64,000 nt of DNA, taken from positions 124,001 through 188,000 of the forward strand of contig OZ219890.1 in NCBI GenBank assembly GCA_964291635.2, written 5' to 3'. Below, piece after piece: positions 35,967 to 45,600 of this stretch; position 1 is the stretch's first letter, and every line of letters starts with the position of its first letter. Below the pieces are notes generated by a model, which saw only the letters and a list, made by a program, of their open reading frames with translations, was not told the DNA's origin and searched no databases. The DNA is from JAPPHA01 sp964291635 (GTDB taxonomy: Bacteria; Pseudomonadota; Alphaproteobacteria; Rhodobacterales; Rhodobacteraceae). The position numbers and the translations under genes were made by a program.

Positions 35967-36903
35967 ATTGAACCCCGAAGTCGGTAGGGCGTTGGCAAGC
36001 GGCAGACCCGTCGTTGCACTGGAAAGCACAGTCATCTCCCATGGACTCCCGTATCCTGAAAACCTGCAGACTGCGCTCGCCATGGAAGAAACCATTCGAA
36101 AATCAGGCGCGGTTCCAGCGACAATTGCAGTTGTTTCCGGATGTTTACGTGTTGGACTTGAAGCGCATGAGTTGGAGTTGTTTGCCCGCACCGACGGAAT
36201 TTCCAAGCTGTCGCGGAATTCCTTGGTCCATTGCCTTGTCACCGGAGGCAATGGTTCACTCACGGTTGCGGCAACCATGATAATTGCCCGTCTGGCAGGG
36301 GTCCAGGTCTTCGCGACCGGAGGCATCGGGGGCGTACATATGGGTGGATCAAAGACGTTCGATGTTTCGGCGGATCTCCATGAACTGGCCAAAACCGCTG
36401 TTACGGTTGTTTCCGCAGGGGCGAAGGCAATTCTCGACATCGCCATGACACTTGAAGTGCTCGAGTCCCTCGGCGTTCCCGTCCTGGTTTTCAGAGCAGA
36501 CGAGTTTCCCGCGTTCTGGTCGAAATCATCGGGAATTCCGGCACCCCTCAGAGTCGATTCCGTCGAGGATATCGCGATAATGCACGGGAAGCGTAATTCC
36601 CTTGGTCTCGCCGGCGGTCAACTCATCGCCAATCCGATTCTCGAATGCGATGAAATCCCGCGAGAGATCATTGAACCGGCTGTTGAATCTGCAACGCGGG
36701 ATGCGAGAAAACTGGGCATCAGATCGAGAGAACTGACACCTTTCCTGCTTCAAAGGGTTCTCGAAGCAACCGAAGGTCGGTCTCTGCGCTCAAATGTCGC
36801 GTTGCTCAAGAATAACGCAAAATTGGCAGCCGAAATCGCAGTCTCCATAAGTCAGCTTGAGAACCCGACGTCTGAAGTCTCGTTCGGGCAGGCAATACGC
36901 TAA
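35941..36903 (+). CDS. psuG: pseudouridine-5'-phosphate glycosidase
   Basis: Cleaves the C-C bond of pseudouridine 5'-phosphate to uracil and ribose 5-phosphate; cytosolic trimer in the family, about 320 residues. Signatures present are 'VALESTVISHGLPYPENL', 'ATGGIGGVHMGGSKTFDVSADL' and 'VVSAGAKAILDI', whose lysine forms the covalent sugar intermediate. The ATG at 35941 is preferred; an ATG at 35932 is also in frame. Together with psuK this allows recycling of pseudouridine from RNA decay or from outside the cell. Confidence 0.95.
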   Translation: MQQPMISPELNPEVGRALASGRPVVALESTVISHGLPYPENLQTALAMEETIRKSGAVPATIAVVSGCLRVGLEAHELELFARTDGISKLSRNSLVHCLVTGGNGSLTVAATMIIARLAGVQVFATGGIGGVHMGGSKTFDVSADLHELAKTAVTVVSAGAKAILDIAMTLEVLESLGVPVLVFRADEFPAFWSKSSGIPAPLRVDSVEDIAIMHGKRNSLGLAGGQLIANPILECDEIPREIIEPAVESATRDARKLGIRSRELTPFLLQRVLEATEGRSLRSNVALLKNNAKLAAEIAVSISQLENPTSEVSFGQAIR

Positions 36904-36999
36904 ACGGCAAGTTTTCGAAAACCACCAACGAAACTGGGCACTACGTAAGGGGGGCCGGATCGGTTCGCGCCGCCGGGTTGCCGTGGTTGTTCGGCGCGC

Positions 37000-37301
37000 G
37001 TCGATTTCGGTGACGTCGATGGTATCCTGGTCGGTCACATATTTTGGACCCAGAAATCGTCGGCATTCGCGCCAAATCCGTCCGCGAACCGGAGGTTGTA
37101 TTTCGCGACGCGGCGGAATCCTACGTCGATACCTGCACCGGGATCGGCAGCCCCCCCTTGGAAGACCTGTTCCGGCCGTGTCATGTTTGAAAATCGCTTG
37201 GACTTCACCGTGCCGCGGCAACGGCCGCAGAACTGTCAGGAGCGAGCCTCGCCAGACGGGCCGAGAAGATCATGAGGGAAGCGGTCGGGTGGCATGTCTG
37301 A
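37000..37301 (+). pseudogene. HicB-like antitoxin remnant
   Basis: Conceptual translation across frames gives a HicB-type protein: 'VDFGDVDGILVGHI', then after a frameshift near 37044 'DPEIVGIRAKSVREPEVVF' and 'RDAAESYVDTCTG', then an in-frame TGA near 37188, then 'LHRAAATAAELSGASLARRA'. The order matches the HicB partial RNase-H fold followed by a ribbon-helix-helix. At least one frameshift and one stop interrupt it. No HicA toxin was found on either side. It sits just after psuG. The rest of the 36904-37595 gap shows no gene. Confidence 0.55.
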
Positions 37302-37595
37302 GTGAAACCCCCGCCCATCTGGCCCAACGATTTCGGCAAATCCGTCACAGGTGTCCAATCGGGACGTAAACCCCGACGATCTGATATCGAGCATCTCCCG
37401 GTTCTTGGCAGACGTCTCGTAGGTGCAGGTGGCATCGCGGTGGCAAACACTGCCAGAATTGGCATTCTTGCCATAATGCCCGTGTTTCCCTAGTAATTCC
37501 GGAGTGAGTTCCTTCGATCGCCGACAAAACACTCGAACGTGAACTCTCGTTCCGATGGCCGGGCACGGACAGCAAACGAATGGTGAATTAGTCGA

Positions 37596-38270
37596 ATGCG
37601 CGCCAATTTTCTGACCGGCCTCGCAGTTGTTCTGCCGACAATTCTCACATTCTATGTGGTTTGGGCGTTTGCCGGTTTCGTGGATGACCGCATCCTTCCG
37701 CTGATTCCCGACGCATTCAATCCGCTGATTCACTACGAGGTCCAGATCCGTGGTGTCGGCATCATTGTCTTCGTTGTCTTCACGACATTCGTCGGCGCTG
37801 TCGCAAAGGGATATTTCGGCCGGCAAGTCGTTCGGTTGGTCGAAGCTGCCGTCGACAGAACCCCTATCGTCCGGTGGATCTATAACGGCGCCAAGCAAAT
37901 CATCGAGACGATCCTCAATCAGCAGAATGCGACGTTTCAGACGGCATGCCTGGTCGAGTATCCGCGCAAGGGAATTTGGGCCGTCGCATTCATTTCGACT
38001 AGTGCCAGCGGTGAGGTGCTGGAAAAGGCAGACCAGGGCGAAATGCTCAGCATCTTCTTGCCCACAACACCGAATCCGACATCAGGTTTCCTGTTGTTCG
38101 TCCCCCGCCGTGACATCATCGTCCTTGACATGGAAATCGACGATGCGGCGAAACTGGTCATTTCTGCGGGATTGGTGGTCCCGCACGAAGGCGCCGGCGG
38201 AAAAAGTGTTACTGCCGATCCCAAGCAACCCTACCTGACCGGGAAATCGGAAATTTCCCCTGACGGCTGA
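37596..38270 (+). CDS. DUF502 membrane protein
   Basis: A 224-residue inner-membrane protein of the DUF502 family. Two helices are visible, 'LTGLAVVLPTILTFYVVWAFAGF' near the N-terminus and 'GVGIIVFVVFTTFVGAVAKGYF' near residues 53-74. A conserved soluble part follows: 'TPIVRWIYNGAKQIIETIL', 'CLVEYPRKGIWAVAFIS', 'FLPTTPNPTSGFLLFVP' and 'LVISAGLVVP'. The function of the family is not established. It is transcribed alone and converges on the binding-protein gene to its right. Confidence 0.93.
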   Translation: MRANFLTGLAVVLPTILTFYVVWAFAGFVDDRILPLIPDAFNPLIHYEVQIRGVGIIVFVVFTTFVGAVAKGYFGRQVVRLVEAAVDRTPIVRWIYNGAKQIIETILNQQNATFQTACLVEYPRKGIWAVAFISTSASGEVLEKADQGEMLSIFLPTTPNPTSGFLLFVPRRDIIVLDMEIDDAAKLVISAGLVVPHEGAGGKSVTADPKQPYLTGKSEISPDG

Positions 38271-38398
38271 ATCGACAAAGCCTGGCCAGCCATGGCGACC
38301 AGACGACAAGTACGGCGCCTGAACGGCCTTGGCTCGGGCGCGACCTCGGGACGTCAGACGACGCGTGACCTGTCACGCATGCGTGAAGGACACACTTC

Positions 38399-40216
38399 CT
38401 ATTCCTTTTCGATCCACCAGACCTCCGGGAGGAATCCGATCCAGTCACCGTAAATCGGCAATTGCTCAGGATATTTCAGTTCCGATACATGGGCCAGTCG
38501 CGACACAGGTGAATGCCAAGTGGGAATGACATAGCGGCCGGTCGTCAAGATACGGTCAAGTGCCCTGGTTGCCGAGATGAATTCATCCCTGTGTCTCGCC
38601 GAGAGAATCGCTTCGATCATCGCCTCTGCCGCAGGGCTGTTCATGCCCATGTAGTTCCTAGTGCCGGGAGTCTCGACTCCGTCGCTCCCCCAGTAAAGCC
38701 ATTGTTCGTTTCCGGGGGAAAGGGACAGGCCGCGACGGTAAGCCGTTATCTCGAAATCATAGTTGTTCATACGCTCCTTGTTTTGAGCGCTGTCAACCAA
38801 CGCGATCTTTGTCGCAATTCCAAGTCGGCTGAGCGCGTCGGAAAAAATGTTGAGGATCGCCTCGGCTTCGGTCGAACCGGAATTCACCAGAAATTCGATC
38901 TCGAATGCGATGCCGTCACTGTCACGAAGAACGCCGTCGACAACTCTCCATCCCGCCTCTTCGAACAGCCGTGTCGCCTTTCGGAGATTCGAGCGGTTTC
39001 GTTCACCGCCGTCGGAAACCGGCAAGGAATACCCCTCAACCGCCCCTGGGAGCAGTTCGCTCTCAAACGGAGCAAGGAGTTCCCGAACCCGTCCCTCCGC
39101 CGGGCCGTCGACCATGCCGAGAATGGAGTTGGAAAAATATGATGTGATGCGCGGCAGCCCGCCTCCGTTGATCGTCCGGTTGATGAACTCAAAGTTGAAC
39201 GCGTGGATCAGCGCGTCCCTGACCCGCCAATCCTTGAACTTCGGCTTGCGCGTGTTGAATACAAAACCCCTCATTCCCGAAGGCCGTTGATGCGGAATTT
39301 CCGATTTCGTGATGGCGCCGGACAAGGCGCGAGGAAAATCATAGGCCGTTTCCCACTTCCCGGCGTTCCACTCCCTGTAGGTCGACGTCTCGCCCGCCTT
39401 GAACGCTTCGAACAAGACATCTCCATCGCCGAAATACTCGTAACGAATCTCGTCGAAATTGTGCCGGCCACGATTGAAGCCAAGGTCCCTGCCCCAGTAG
39501 TCGGGATTGCGTCGGAACGAGATGAAGCGACCTGCCTCGAAGTCGTCGATGACATATGGGCCAGACCCGGTAAGCAGGTCCATCGAACTCTCTGCGAAAT
39601 CCCGCCCTTCCCAGTCAGCCCTGCGAAGAACCGGTCGCAGCCCCAAAATCAACGGAAGTTCCCGATCGACCGTGTTGAAAGTGAATTTCACCGAATGCGG
39701 CCCGGTCTGTTCGGCGCTCGCGATTTTCTTCCAGGAATTGCTGTACCGGGGATGTCCATCCGTCCCCAGCGTTTCGAAAGACCACAAGACATCATCGACC
39801 GTCACGGGAGAGCCATCTGAAAACCGCGCCTCCTGGCGCAGCGTAAACTCTACCCACTCCCGATTCGGTCCCACTTCGATCGATTCAGCCAGCAGACCGT
39901 AAAGTGAAAAGGGTTCGTCCCAGTTTCGCCCCATGAGTGGCTCGACAACATACGAACGGATGCCCCACGGTGCACGTCCTTTCAGAATATACGGGTTGAG
40001 TGAATCGAACCCACCGCTCTCGCCAAAAACAACCAGTCCTCCTTTCGGTGAATCGGGATTGACATAAGGGAGAGCCTCGAATCCTTCCGGTAATTCGGGC
40101 TTCCCGTACATCGCGATACCATATGTTGGTTGCGCATCAGGACCACCTGGAAAAACAAGGGCGGCGACGGCGGCACCCAAAAAACAAGAAAATGAAATCG
40201 TCGTAAGTCCTGACAT
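38399..40216 (-). CDS. ABC transporter substrate-binding protein, family 5 (YejA-like)
   Basis: Periplasmic oligopeptide-type receptor, 605 residues from the ATG at 40216 (GGAGGGG upstream). A signal peptide 'ISFSCFLGAAVAALVFPGGPDAQ' is followed by 'YGIAMYGKPELPEGFEALPYVNPDSPKGG', the usual start of YejA-like receptors. Later motifs include 'TLRQEARFSDGSPVTVDDVL', 'SGPYVIDDFEAGRFISFRRNPDYWG' and 'RGFVFNTRKPKFKDWRVRDAL'. No yejB, yejE or yejF permease/ATPase gene is present, so it is separated from its transporter. Confidence 0.92.
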   Translation of the reverse strand: MSGLTTISFSCFLGAAVAALVFPGGPDAQPTYGIAMYGKPELPEGFEALPYVNPDSPKGGLVVFGESGGFDSLNPYILKGRAPWGIRSYVVEPLMGRNWDEPFSLYGLLAESIEVGPNREWVEFTLRQEARFSDGSPVTVDDVLWSFETLGTDGHPRYSNSWKKIASAEQTGPHSVKFTFNTVDRELPLILGLRPVLRRADWEGRDFAESSMDLLTGSGPYVIDDFEAGRFISFRRNPDYWGRDLGFNRGRHNFDEIRYEYFGDGDVLFEAFKAGETSTYREWNAGKWETAYDFPRALSGAITKSEIPHQRPSGMRGFVFNTRKPKFKDWRVRDALIHAFNFEFINRTINGGGLPRITSYFSNSILGMVDGPAEGRVRELLAPFESELLPGAVEGYSLPVSDGGERNRSNLRKATRLFEEAGWRVVDGVLRDSDGIAFEIEFLVNSGSTEAEAILNIFSDALSRLGIATKIALVDSAQNKERMNNYDFEITAYRRGLSLSPGNEQWLYWGSDGVETPGTRNYMGMNSPAAEAMIEAILSARHRDEFISATRALDRILTTGRYVIPTWHSPVSRLAHVSELKYPEQLPIYGDWIGFLPEVWWIEKE

Positions 40217-40320
40217 CTGTGGCCCCTCCGAAGGCTTCCAAGCGCTTTTCTCGGAAACTACAAGCCGGTTAGGATTATTCAAGCATGGAAAATGTTATGG
40301 TTGAATCAAGCTGCCGCACA

Positions 40321-40411
40321 TGTTACTTCACCATCACTGCTCGATAGGTTTCTTGCCTGTATGAAACCTGCCTCAACTGTTTAGCGCCTCCTTCGGGAGG
40401 CGCCTTTTTTT
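40321..40411 (+). ncRNA. candidate small RNA ending in a UUCG terminator
   Basis: The plus strand has two successive hairpins with no open reading frame upstream that could use them. The first pairs AGGTTTC (40346-40352) with GAAACCT (40363-40369); the second is a strong terminator at 40384-40411. The nearest plus-strand gene upstream ends at 38270, far away and with a convergent gene between. A short independent transcript of about 65-130 bases is the simplest explanation. The 5' end is a guess. Confidence 0.45.
40384..40411 (+). terminator. rho-independent terminator with UUCG tetraloop
   Basis: GCGCCTCC (40384-40391) and GGAGGCGC (40396-40403) pair perfectly around a TTCG loop, followed by one C and seven T. 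It is a strong intrinsic terminator for plus-strand transcription. On the minus strand there is no T-run after the hairpin. Confidence 0.9.
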
Positions 40412-40727
40412 GACCTTCGTTCAGGAACCGTTGTCGCGAAACGTCATTTGTCTGCATGTCCGCGCTTCCACGCCCGACACGTCGAACGTCCCGGTTCCGC
40501 CGGTCAGTTCTCGCCAGTTTGATTTGAATGGCGCAGGTTCACGACCAAAGATATGTTCATTTTGACCAGGAATCGAAAGACCCCGCCGGCTATCGGCCAA
40601 CCAGGCCGCCCAATCTGAAGGCGGCCCCGAAAGGAAGAAAATCTGTTCATCACCCTCAACCGCCTTGCATCGCCAGACCGCACCTGTCGAACAAGGCAGG
40701 TTGACGACACGCCGGAGTGATCCCGAA

Positions 40728-41384
40728 ATGATCGAAATTGACGTGGTCTCTGACGTGATCTGCCCGTGGTGCTATATTGGCCAGCACCGATTGAAAATGG
40801 CTTTGAGCAATGGCCAATCCGATTCAGTGGCCTTGCGCTGGCAGCCATTCCAGTTGAATCCTCTCATGCCGAAATCAGGCATGGACCGGGGACTTTATCT
40901 GGCGCGGAAGTTCGGAGGAGCGAGCCGAGCGAAGAACATCTACTCGGCAATTGCATGCCAGGCTTCGAAAGACGACCTGAAAGTCGACTTCGACGCGATT
41001 CAGCGAACACCCAACACACTTGACGCCCATCGACTTATTTTCTGGTCTGAGGGAACCGGACGCCAGGACGAAGTCGTTTCTTCTCTTTTCCGAGCCTACT
41101 TTCGTGAAGGCCGGGATATCGGAACGATTCCTGTCCTAACCGCGATCGCGGGCAATGCTGGTATGGACCCGGTTGATGTCGCGGAACGGCTGACCAGTGG
41201 TGAGGACCGGGAACGCGTCGTCAGGCAAAGCCATCATCATCAAACGTCTGGCATAAACGGCGTCCCCGCGTTCCTGATGGATGGCCGGATCCTGGCGCAC
41301 GGAGCACAGCCGGCATCATTCTGGAGTCAAGTGATTCCAACGCTTGCAGGACACCGGAACCCCGGTACCTCCGGTCGGGCATAG
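40728..41384 (+). CDS. DsbA-family oxidoreductase (FrnE-like)
   Basis: Cytosolic thioredoxin-fold protein of the FrnE/2-hydroxychromene isomerase-like group, 218 residues. The redox motif CPWC is in 'VSDVICPWCYIGQHRL'. The helical insert 'LRWQPFQLNPLMP' and the C-terminal 'GINGVPAFLMDGRILAHGAQ' with cis-Pro are typical. There is no signal peptide. The ATG at 40728 has CGGAG upstream and fits the family start. It precedes an MFS efflux gene by 20 bases, so they may be cotranscribed. Confidence 0.92.
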   Translation: MIEIDVVSDVICPWCYIGQHRLKMALSNGQSDSVALRWQPFQLNPLMPKSGMDRGLYLARKFGGASRAKNIYSAIACQASKDDLKVDFDAIQRTPNTLDAHRLIFWSEGTGRQDEVVSSLFRAYFREGRDIGTIPVLTAIAGNAGMDPVDVAERLTSGEDRERVVRQSHHHQTSGINGVPAFLMDGRILAHGAQPASFWSQVIPTLAGHRNPGTSGRA

Positions 41385-41404
41385 TTTCAGCAGGTCATGA
41401 TAAC

Positions 41405-42622
41405 TTGAATCCGCGTAATCCATCGCGCAAAGAGTTTATCGCCCTGGTTGCGCTGCTTTTTTCAATGGTTGCATTTTCAACTGATGCATTGCTGCCGTCG
41501 CTTGCCGAGATCAGCGCCGATCTAGCTCTCGCAAATGTCAATCATGCACAATTGGTCATAACCGTTTTCGTGCTTGGTACTGGAATCGGACAGTTGGTCG
41601 CCGGCCCGCTTTCCGATTCATTCGGCCGCAAGACGGTAATTTGTCTCGGAATTGTGATTTTCCTGTTCGCCAGTCTTTGGGCGTTCTTCGCCTCATCGAT
41701 GACAGAATTGATGATCGCTCGATTCGTTCAGGGGTTGGGAGTGTCTGCGCCGCGAACCGTTACCCACGCATTGGTGAGGGACCTGTACTCGGGCCGCCAT
41801 ATGGCCCAGATCATGTCTTTTGCCATGATGCTGTTCGTTCTCGTGCCGGCCGTCGCACCTTTGATCGGACAAACCATCATGCTCACGCTGGGATGGCGGT
41901 TCATTTTCGCCGCATTTCAAATCGTCGCAGTGATCGCAATTGCATGGCTGTTTTTCCGCCAACCCGAAACCCTTTCCCCTGACAAGCGTCGGCCGTTTCG
42001 GCCCCGGCAGATCGCGTACGCGGCACAGGAAGTCGTGACTAACCGGCGAGTCGTGATCAGTATGGGAAGCCTGTCACTCGGCCTTGCGTGCATTTTTTCC
42101 TATCTCTTGTCCGCCCAACAGGTCTACGTTGTCTGGCTGAAAGCCGGTCACGACTTTCCGCTCTATTTCGCGTTAACCGCCGTCATTGCAGGTAGCGCAA
42201 GCTTCCTGAATGCGTTTCTCGTCGTAAGGGTCGGAATGTTGTGGCTCTCGACCATTGGTTACGCGGCAATCTTCATATCGTCCCTCGGTTTCGGGGCCGT
42301 GGTTGCTCTGGAACTGGTCGGCCTGCCCTATCTTCTTTGGCTGTTCGTCGCGTGGAGTACCGCGATGTTTTTTCTTCTCGGACTGTGCATTGCCAATCTG
42401 AACGCACTCGCACTCGAGCCGATGGGCCATGTCGCGGGAATGGCTTCAGCTGTCATTGGTTCGATCGCGACCATCGTATGTATCGTCCTCGCGTTTCCGG
42501 TCGGGCAATTGTTTGACGGCACCGGACTTCCACTGGTCGTTGGGGTCGCCATGTGCGCCGGGACAGCCTGTCTCATGAATCTTCTTATGCGGCGACATCC
42601 GTTACAGTCTCCGATCGCCTGA
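41405..42622 (+). CDS. MFS multidrug efflux transporter, Bcr/CflA type
   Basis: Inner-membrane drug:H+ antiporter, 405 residues, about 12 helices, TTG start. The motif after helix 2 is 'GPLSDSFGRKTVICLG', the motif A signature. Helix 1 has 'FSTDALLPSLAEISADL' with the acidic Asp of Bcr/CflA proteins, and 'ARFVQGLGVSAPRTVTHALVRDLY' matches the helix 4-5 region. Its last 38 bases overlap the 3' end of the convergent mfd gene. Substrates are unknown. Confidence 0.93.
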   Translation: MNPRNPSRKEFIALVALLFSMVAFSTDALLPSLAEISADLALANVNHAQLVITVFVLGTGIGQLVAGPLSDSFGRKTVICLGIVIFLFASLWAFFASSMTELMIARFVQGLGVSAPRTVTHALVRDLYSGRHMAQIMSFAMMLFVLVPAVAPLIGQTIMLTLGWRFIFAAFQIVAVIAIAWLFFRQPETLSPDKRRPFRPRQIAYAAQEVVTNRRVVISMGSLSLGLACIFSYLLSAQQVYVVWLKAGHDFPLYFALTAVIAGSASFLNAFLVVRVGMLWLSTIGYAAIFISSLGFGAVVALELVGLPYLLWLFVAWSTAMFFLLGLCIANLNALALEPMGHVAGMASAVIGSIATIVCIVLAFPVGQLFDGTGLPLVVGVAMCAGTACLMNLLMRRHPLQSPIA

Positions 42623-45600
42623 TGGCCTTGGCTATGTCCCTGCAGACGACCACCGCACCCTTGACCCTGTCGCTCTGTTTCGACCAATCGCGTTTGACAA
42701 CCAACCGATTGTTTCTGACCCGCGCCAATCCATCCTGAGACTTCAGATAAGCAATCAACCCTTCGGGATTCGGAACGCGGTCATTGCGAAAACGGATCGT
42801 GGCGCCGTCCTCGCCTGCCTCAAACAGATCGATTTCCGCCCGGCGGCATATCTCCTTGATTCGAACGATACGCAGCAGGATTTTGACTTCGATAGGAAGA
42901 CCGCCAAATCGATCAACCAGTTCCGCTCCCATTTCGTCAATTTCGACCCGGCTCGAAAGGCTCGCGATCCGCCGGTAGAGGCTCATTCTCAGGTCACGAT
43001 CTTTGATGTAGCGTTCGGGGATGACGACGGGTACGCCAAGCCTTATCGTGGGCTGCCAGGTCGTTTGCACGTCATGTTCGGAATCGATATCTCCGTTTTT
43101 CAATCGCGTGACTTCTTCCGCCAGCATGGACCGATACAATTCGACCCCGACTTCCCGCATGTCCCCGGACTGTTCGGCTCCGAGCAGGTTCCCGCCTCCG
43201 CGCATATCCAGGTCCTGACTCGCCAGCGACAGTCCTGCCCCAAGGCTGTCCAACGAGGAAATGATACGAATGCGCCTCTCCGCGGACGGCAGAAGTCGAG
43301 CCCCGCGTTTAATCATGAAATACGCATATGCTCTCACATTCGAGCGCCCGACCCGACCTCGGATCTGGTAAAGTTGTGCCAGCCCGAACATGTCCGGCCG
43401 GTACACGATCAAGGTGTTGGCCGATGGAATGTCGAGCCCGCTCGTGGCGATTGTCGTTGCCACCAGGACGTCGAACCGGCGATCATAGAACTCGTTCATC
43501 CGCAGATCCAGATCCTTGACGTTCAGTCGACCGTGAGCTTCGACAAAGCGGACTTCCGGGACATGTCTTTCGAGAAATCGCATCATGGTTCGGATGTCGG
43601 TAATGCGCGGCACGATGATCAGGCTCTGTCCGCCGCGGAAGCGTTCCCTTAGCAAGGCCTCACGCGCGGTTACGCCATCGAATTCGCCGAAATAGGTCCT
43701 GATCGCCAACCGGTCGGCCGGCGGTGTGCTGATCATGGAAATGTCCCGGATGCCTATCAGAGACAGTCGCAGCGTCCGGGGAATCGGGGTCGCGGTCAGC
43801 GTCAGGACATGAGCACCGGGACAGGACATCCTTAGCACGTCTTTTTGAACGACACCGAAGTTCTGTTCCTCGTCAAGAACGACCAGGCCAAGTCGTTTGA
43901 ACCGGATCCGGTCGCCAAGCAGTGCGTGGGTTCCGACAACAATGTCGGCGCTGCCGTTTTCCAGCATCCCTCGCGTTGCCCTGGCCTCAAGGGGGGGTGC
44001 CAATCTCGACAAACTCCTGACAATGATCGGCGTCTCCCGAAGCCGCTCGCTGAACGTCGCGAAATGTTGCCGTACGAGCAGTGTTGTCGGGCAGACGACC
44101 GCAACCTGGTATCCGTTTGATGCAGAAGCGTAGGCTGCACGAACCGCGACTTCCGTTTTCCCAAAGCCCACGTCCCCGCAAACGAGGCGATCCATCGGGC
44201 GCCCGGCAGCCATGTCACGGAGAATTGAATCAATCGCTTCAAGCTGGTCACGAGTTTCCGGATGCGGAAACCGCGCACAAAACTCGGGCCAGCTTTCCTG
44301 GTCGGGCTCAAGTACTGGAGACTCGTGGAGTTGCCGGGCCGCTGCAACTTTCAGCAGTTGCCGTGCCAACTCCCTGATCCGTTTCTTCGAGCCGGCCTTA
44401 CGTTCTTGCCAAGCCAGTGATCCCAATCGATCAAGAGACGTCTCCCCCTGGCCGTAGCGACTGATCAGTTCCAGGTTTTCAACGGGCAGGAACAGCCGAC
44501 CGTCGTTGGCGTATTCAATGTGCAGGCATTCGTGCGCGTTCCCGTCTACGCTCAGGACCTTCAGGCACTTGAAACGCCCGATTCCGTGCTCTTCGTGAAC
44601 GACAAGGTCGCCCTCGGTAAGGTTATTCGCTTCAATCAGCAGTCGTGCAGGCCTGTTCCTTTGCCTGCGCGTGGCCCGAACGATTCGTTCGCCGAAAACG
44701 TCCTTTTCGCTTATCACCGTCAAGCCAGGAGCTTCAAAACCTTGCTCCAGGGCCCAGATACAAAGACCTGTTGTCCCCCTCAATTTTTGCAGGTCACTGC
44801 AATCTCCGACAAAAACCGATTCATTCAGATCATACTCTGCGAGCAAATCCGCCATCCGCTCGAGAGAACCCTCCGAATGACAAGCGATGATGACATCGCC
44901 TTCGCCTGCCCTGTCTCTGAGGTGCCCTGCAAATGCTTCGAACACGTTGGTGGCGTCACTCTGACGTTCCGGCGAAAAATCCCTGCCTCTCCGTCCTCCC
45001 CAGCCTTTACCTTTTTCGCCTGCCGTTCCTGCTTCGAAGAATGTTCCGACGTCGCGCTCGGCGAGACGCTCGGATATTCCGGCCCGGTCGAGATACAGGT
45101 ATTCCGGCGGACACGGGCGATATTGCGTATCCGAGTGTGATCGTCCGTTGAACGCATCCTCTCGGGCACGGAACTGGTTGACGATCGTCTCCCACCTGGA
45201 TTCGCAAGTTTCAAAGAATCGTTCGTCCAGGAAAACCGGGGAGTCCGGGAGATAGTCTAGCAGTGTCACCATGTTTTCTTGGAACAACGGCATCCAGTGT
45301 TCAATTCCGAGGATTTTTCTCCCTTCGCTGACTGCATCATACAACTGGTCATTTCCTGCGACGCCGAAGATCTGCCTGTACTTCTTCCTGAAACGACTGA
45401 CGTAATCGTCGCCGAGACACACTTCCGACGGCGGGATGAAGTCAACCCTTTCAACCGTTCCCTTCGACATCTGGGATTCGACATCAAACGAACGTATCGA
45501 ATCCAGTTCGTCACCCATGAAATCGAGACGAAGCGGGTCATCATATCCGGGAAGAAACACGTCAATGAGTCCGCCCCTGATCGCATAGTCACCTGGCTCC

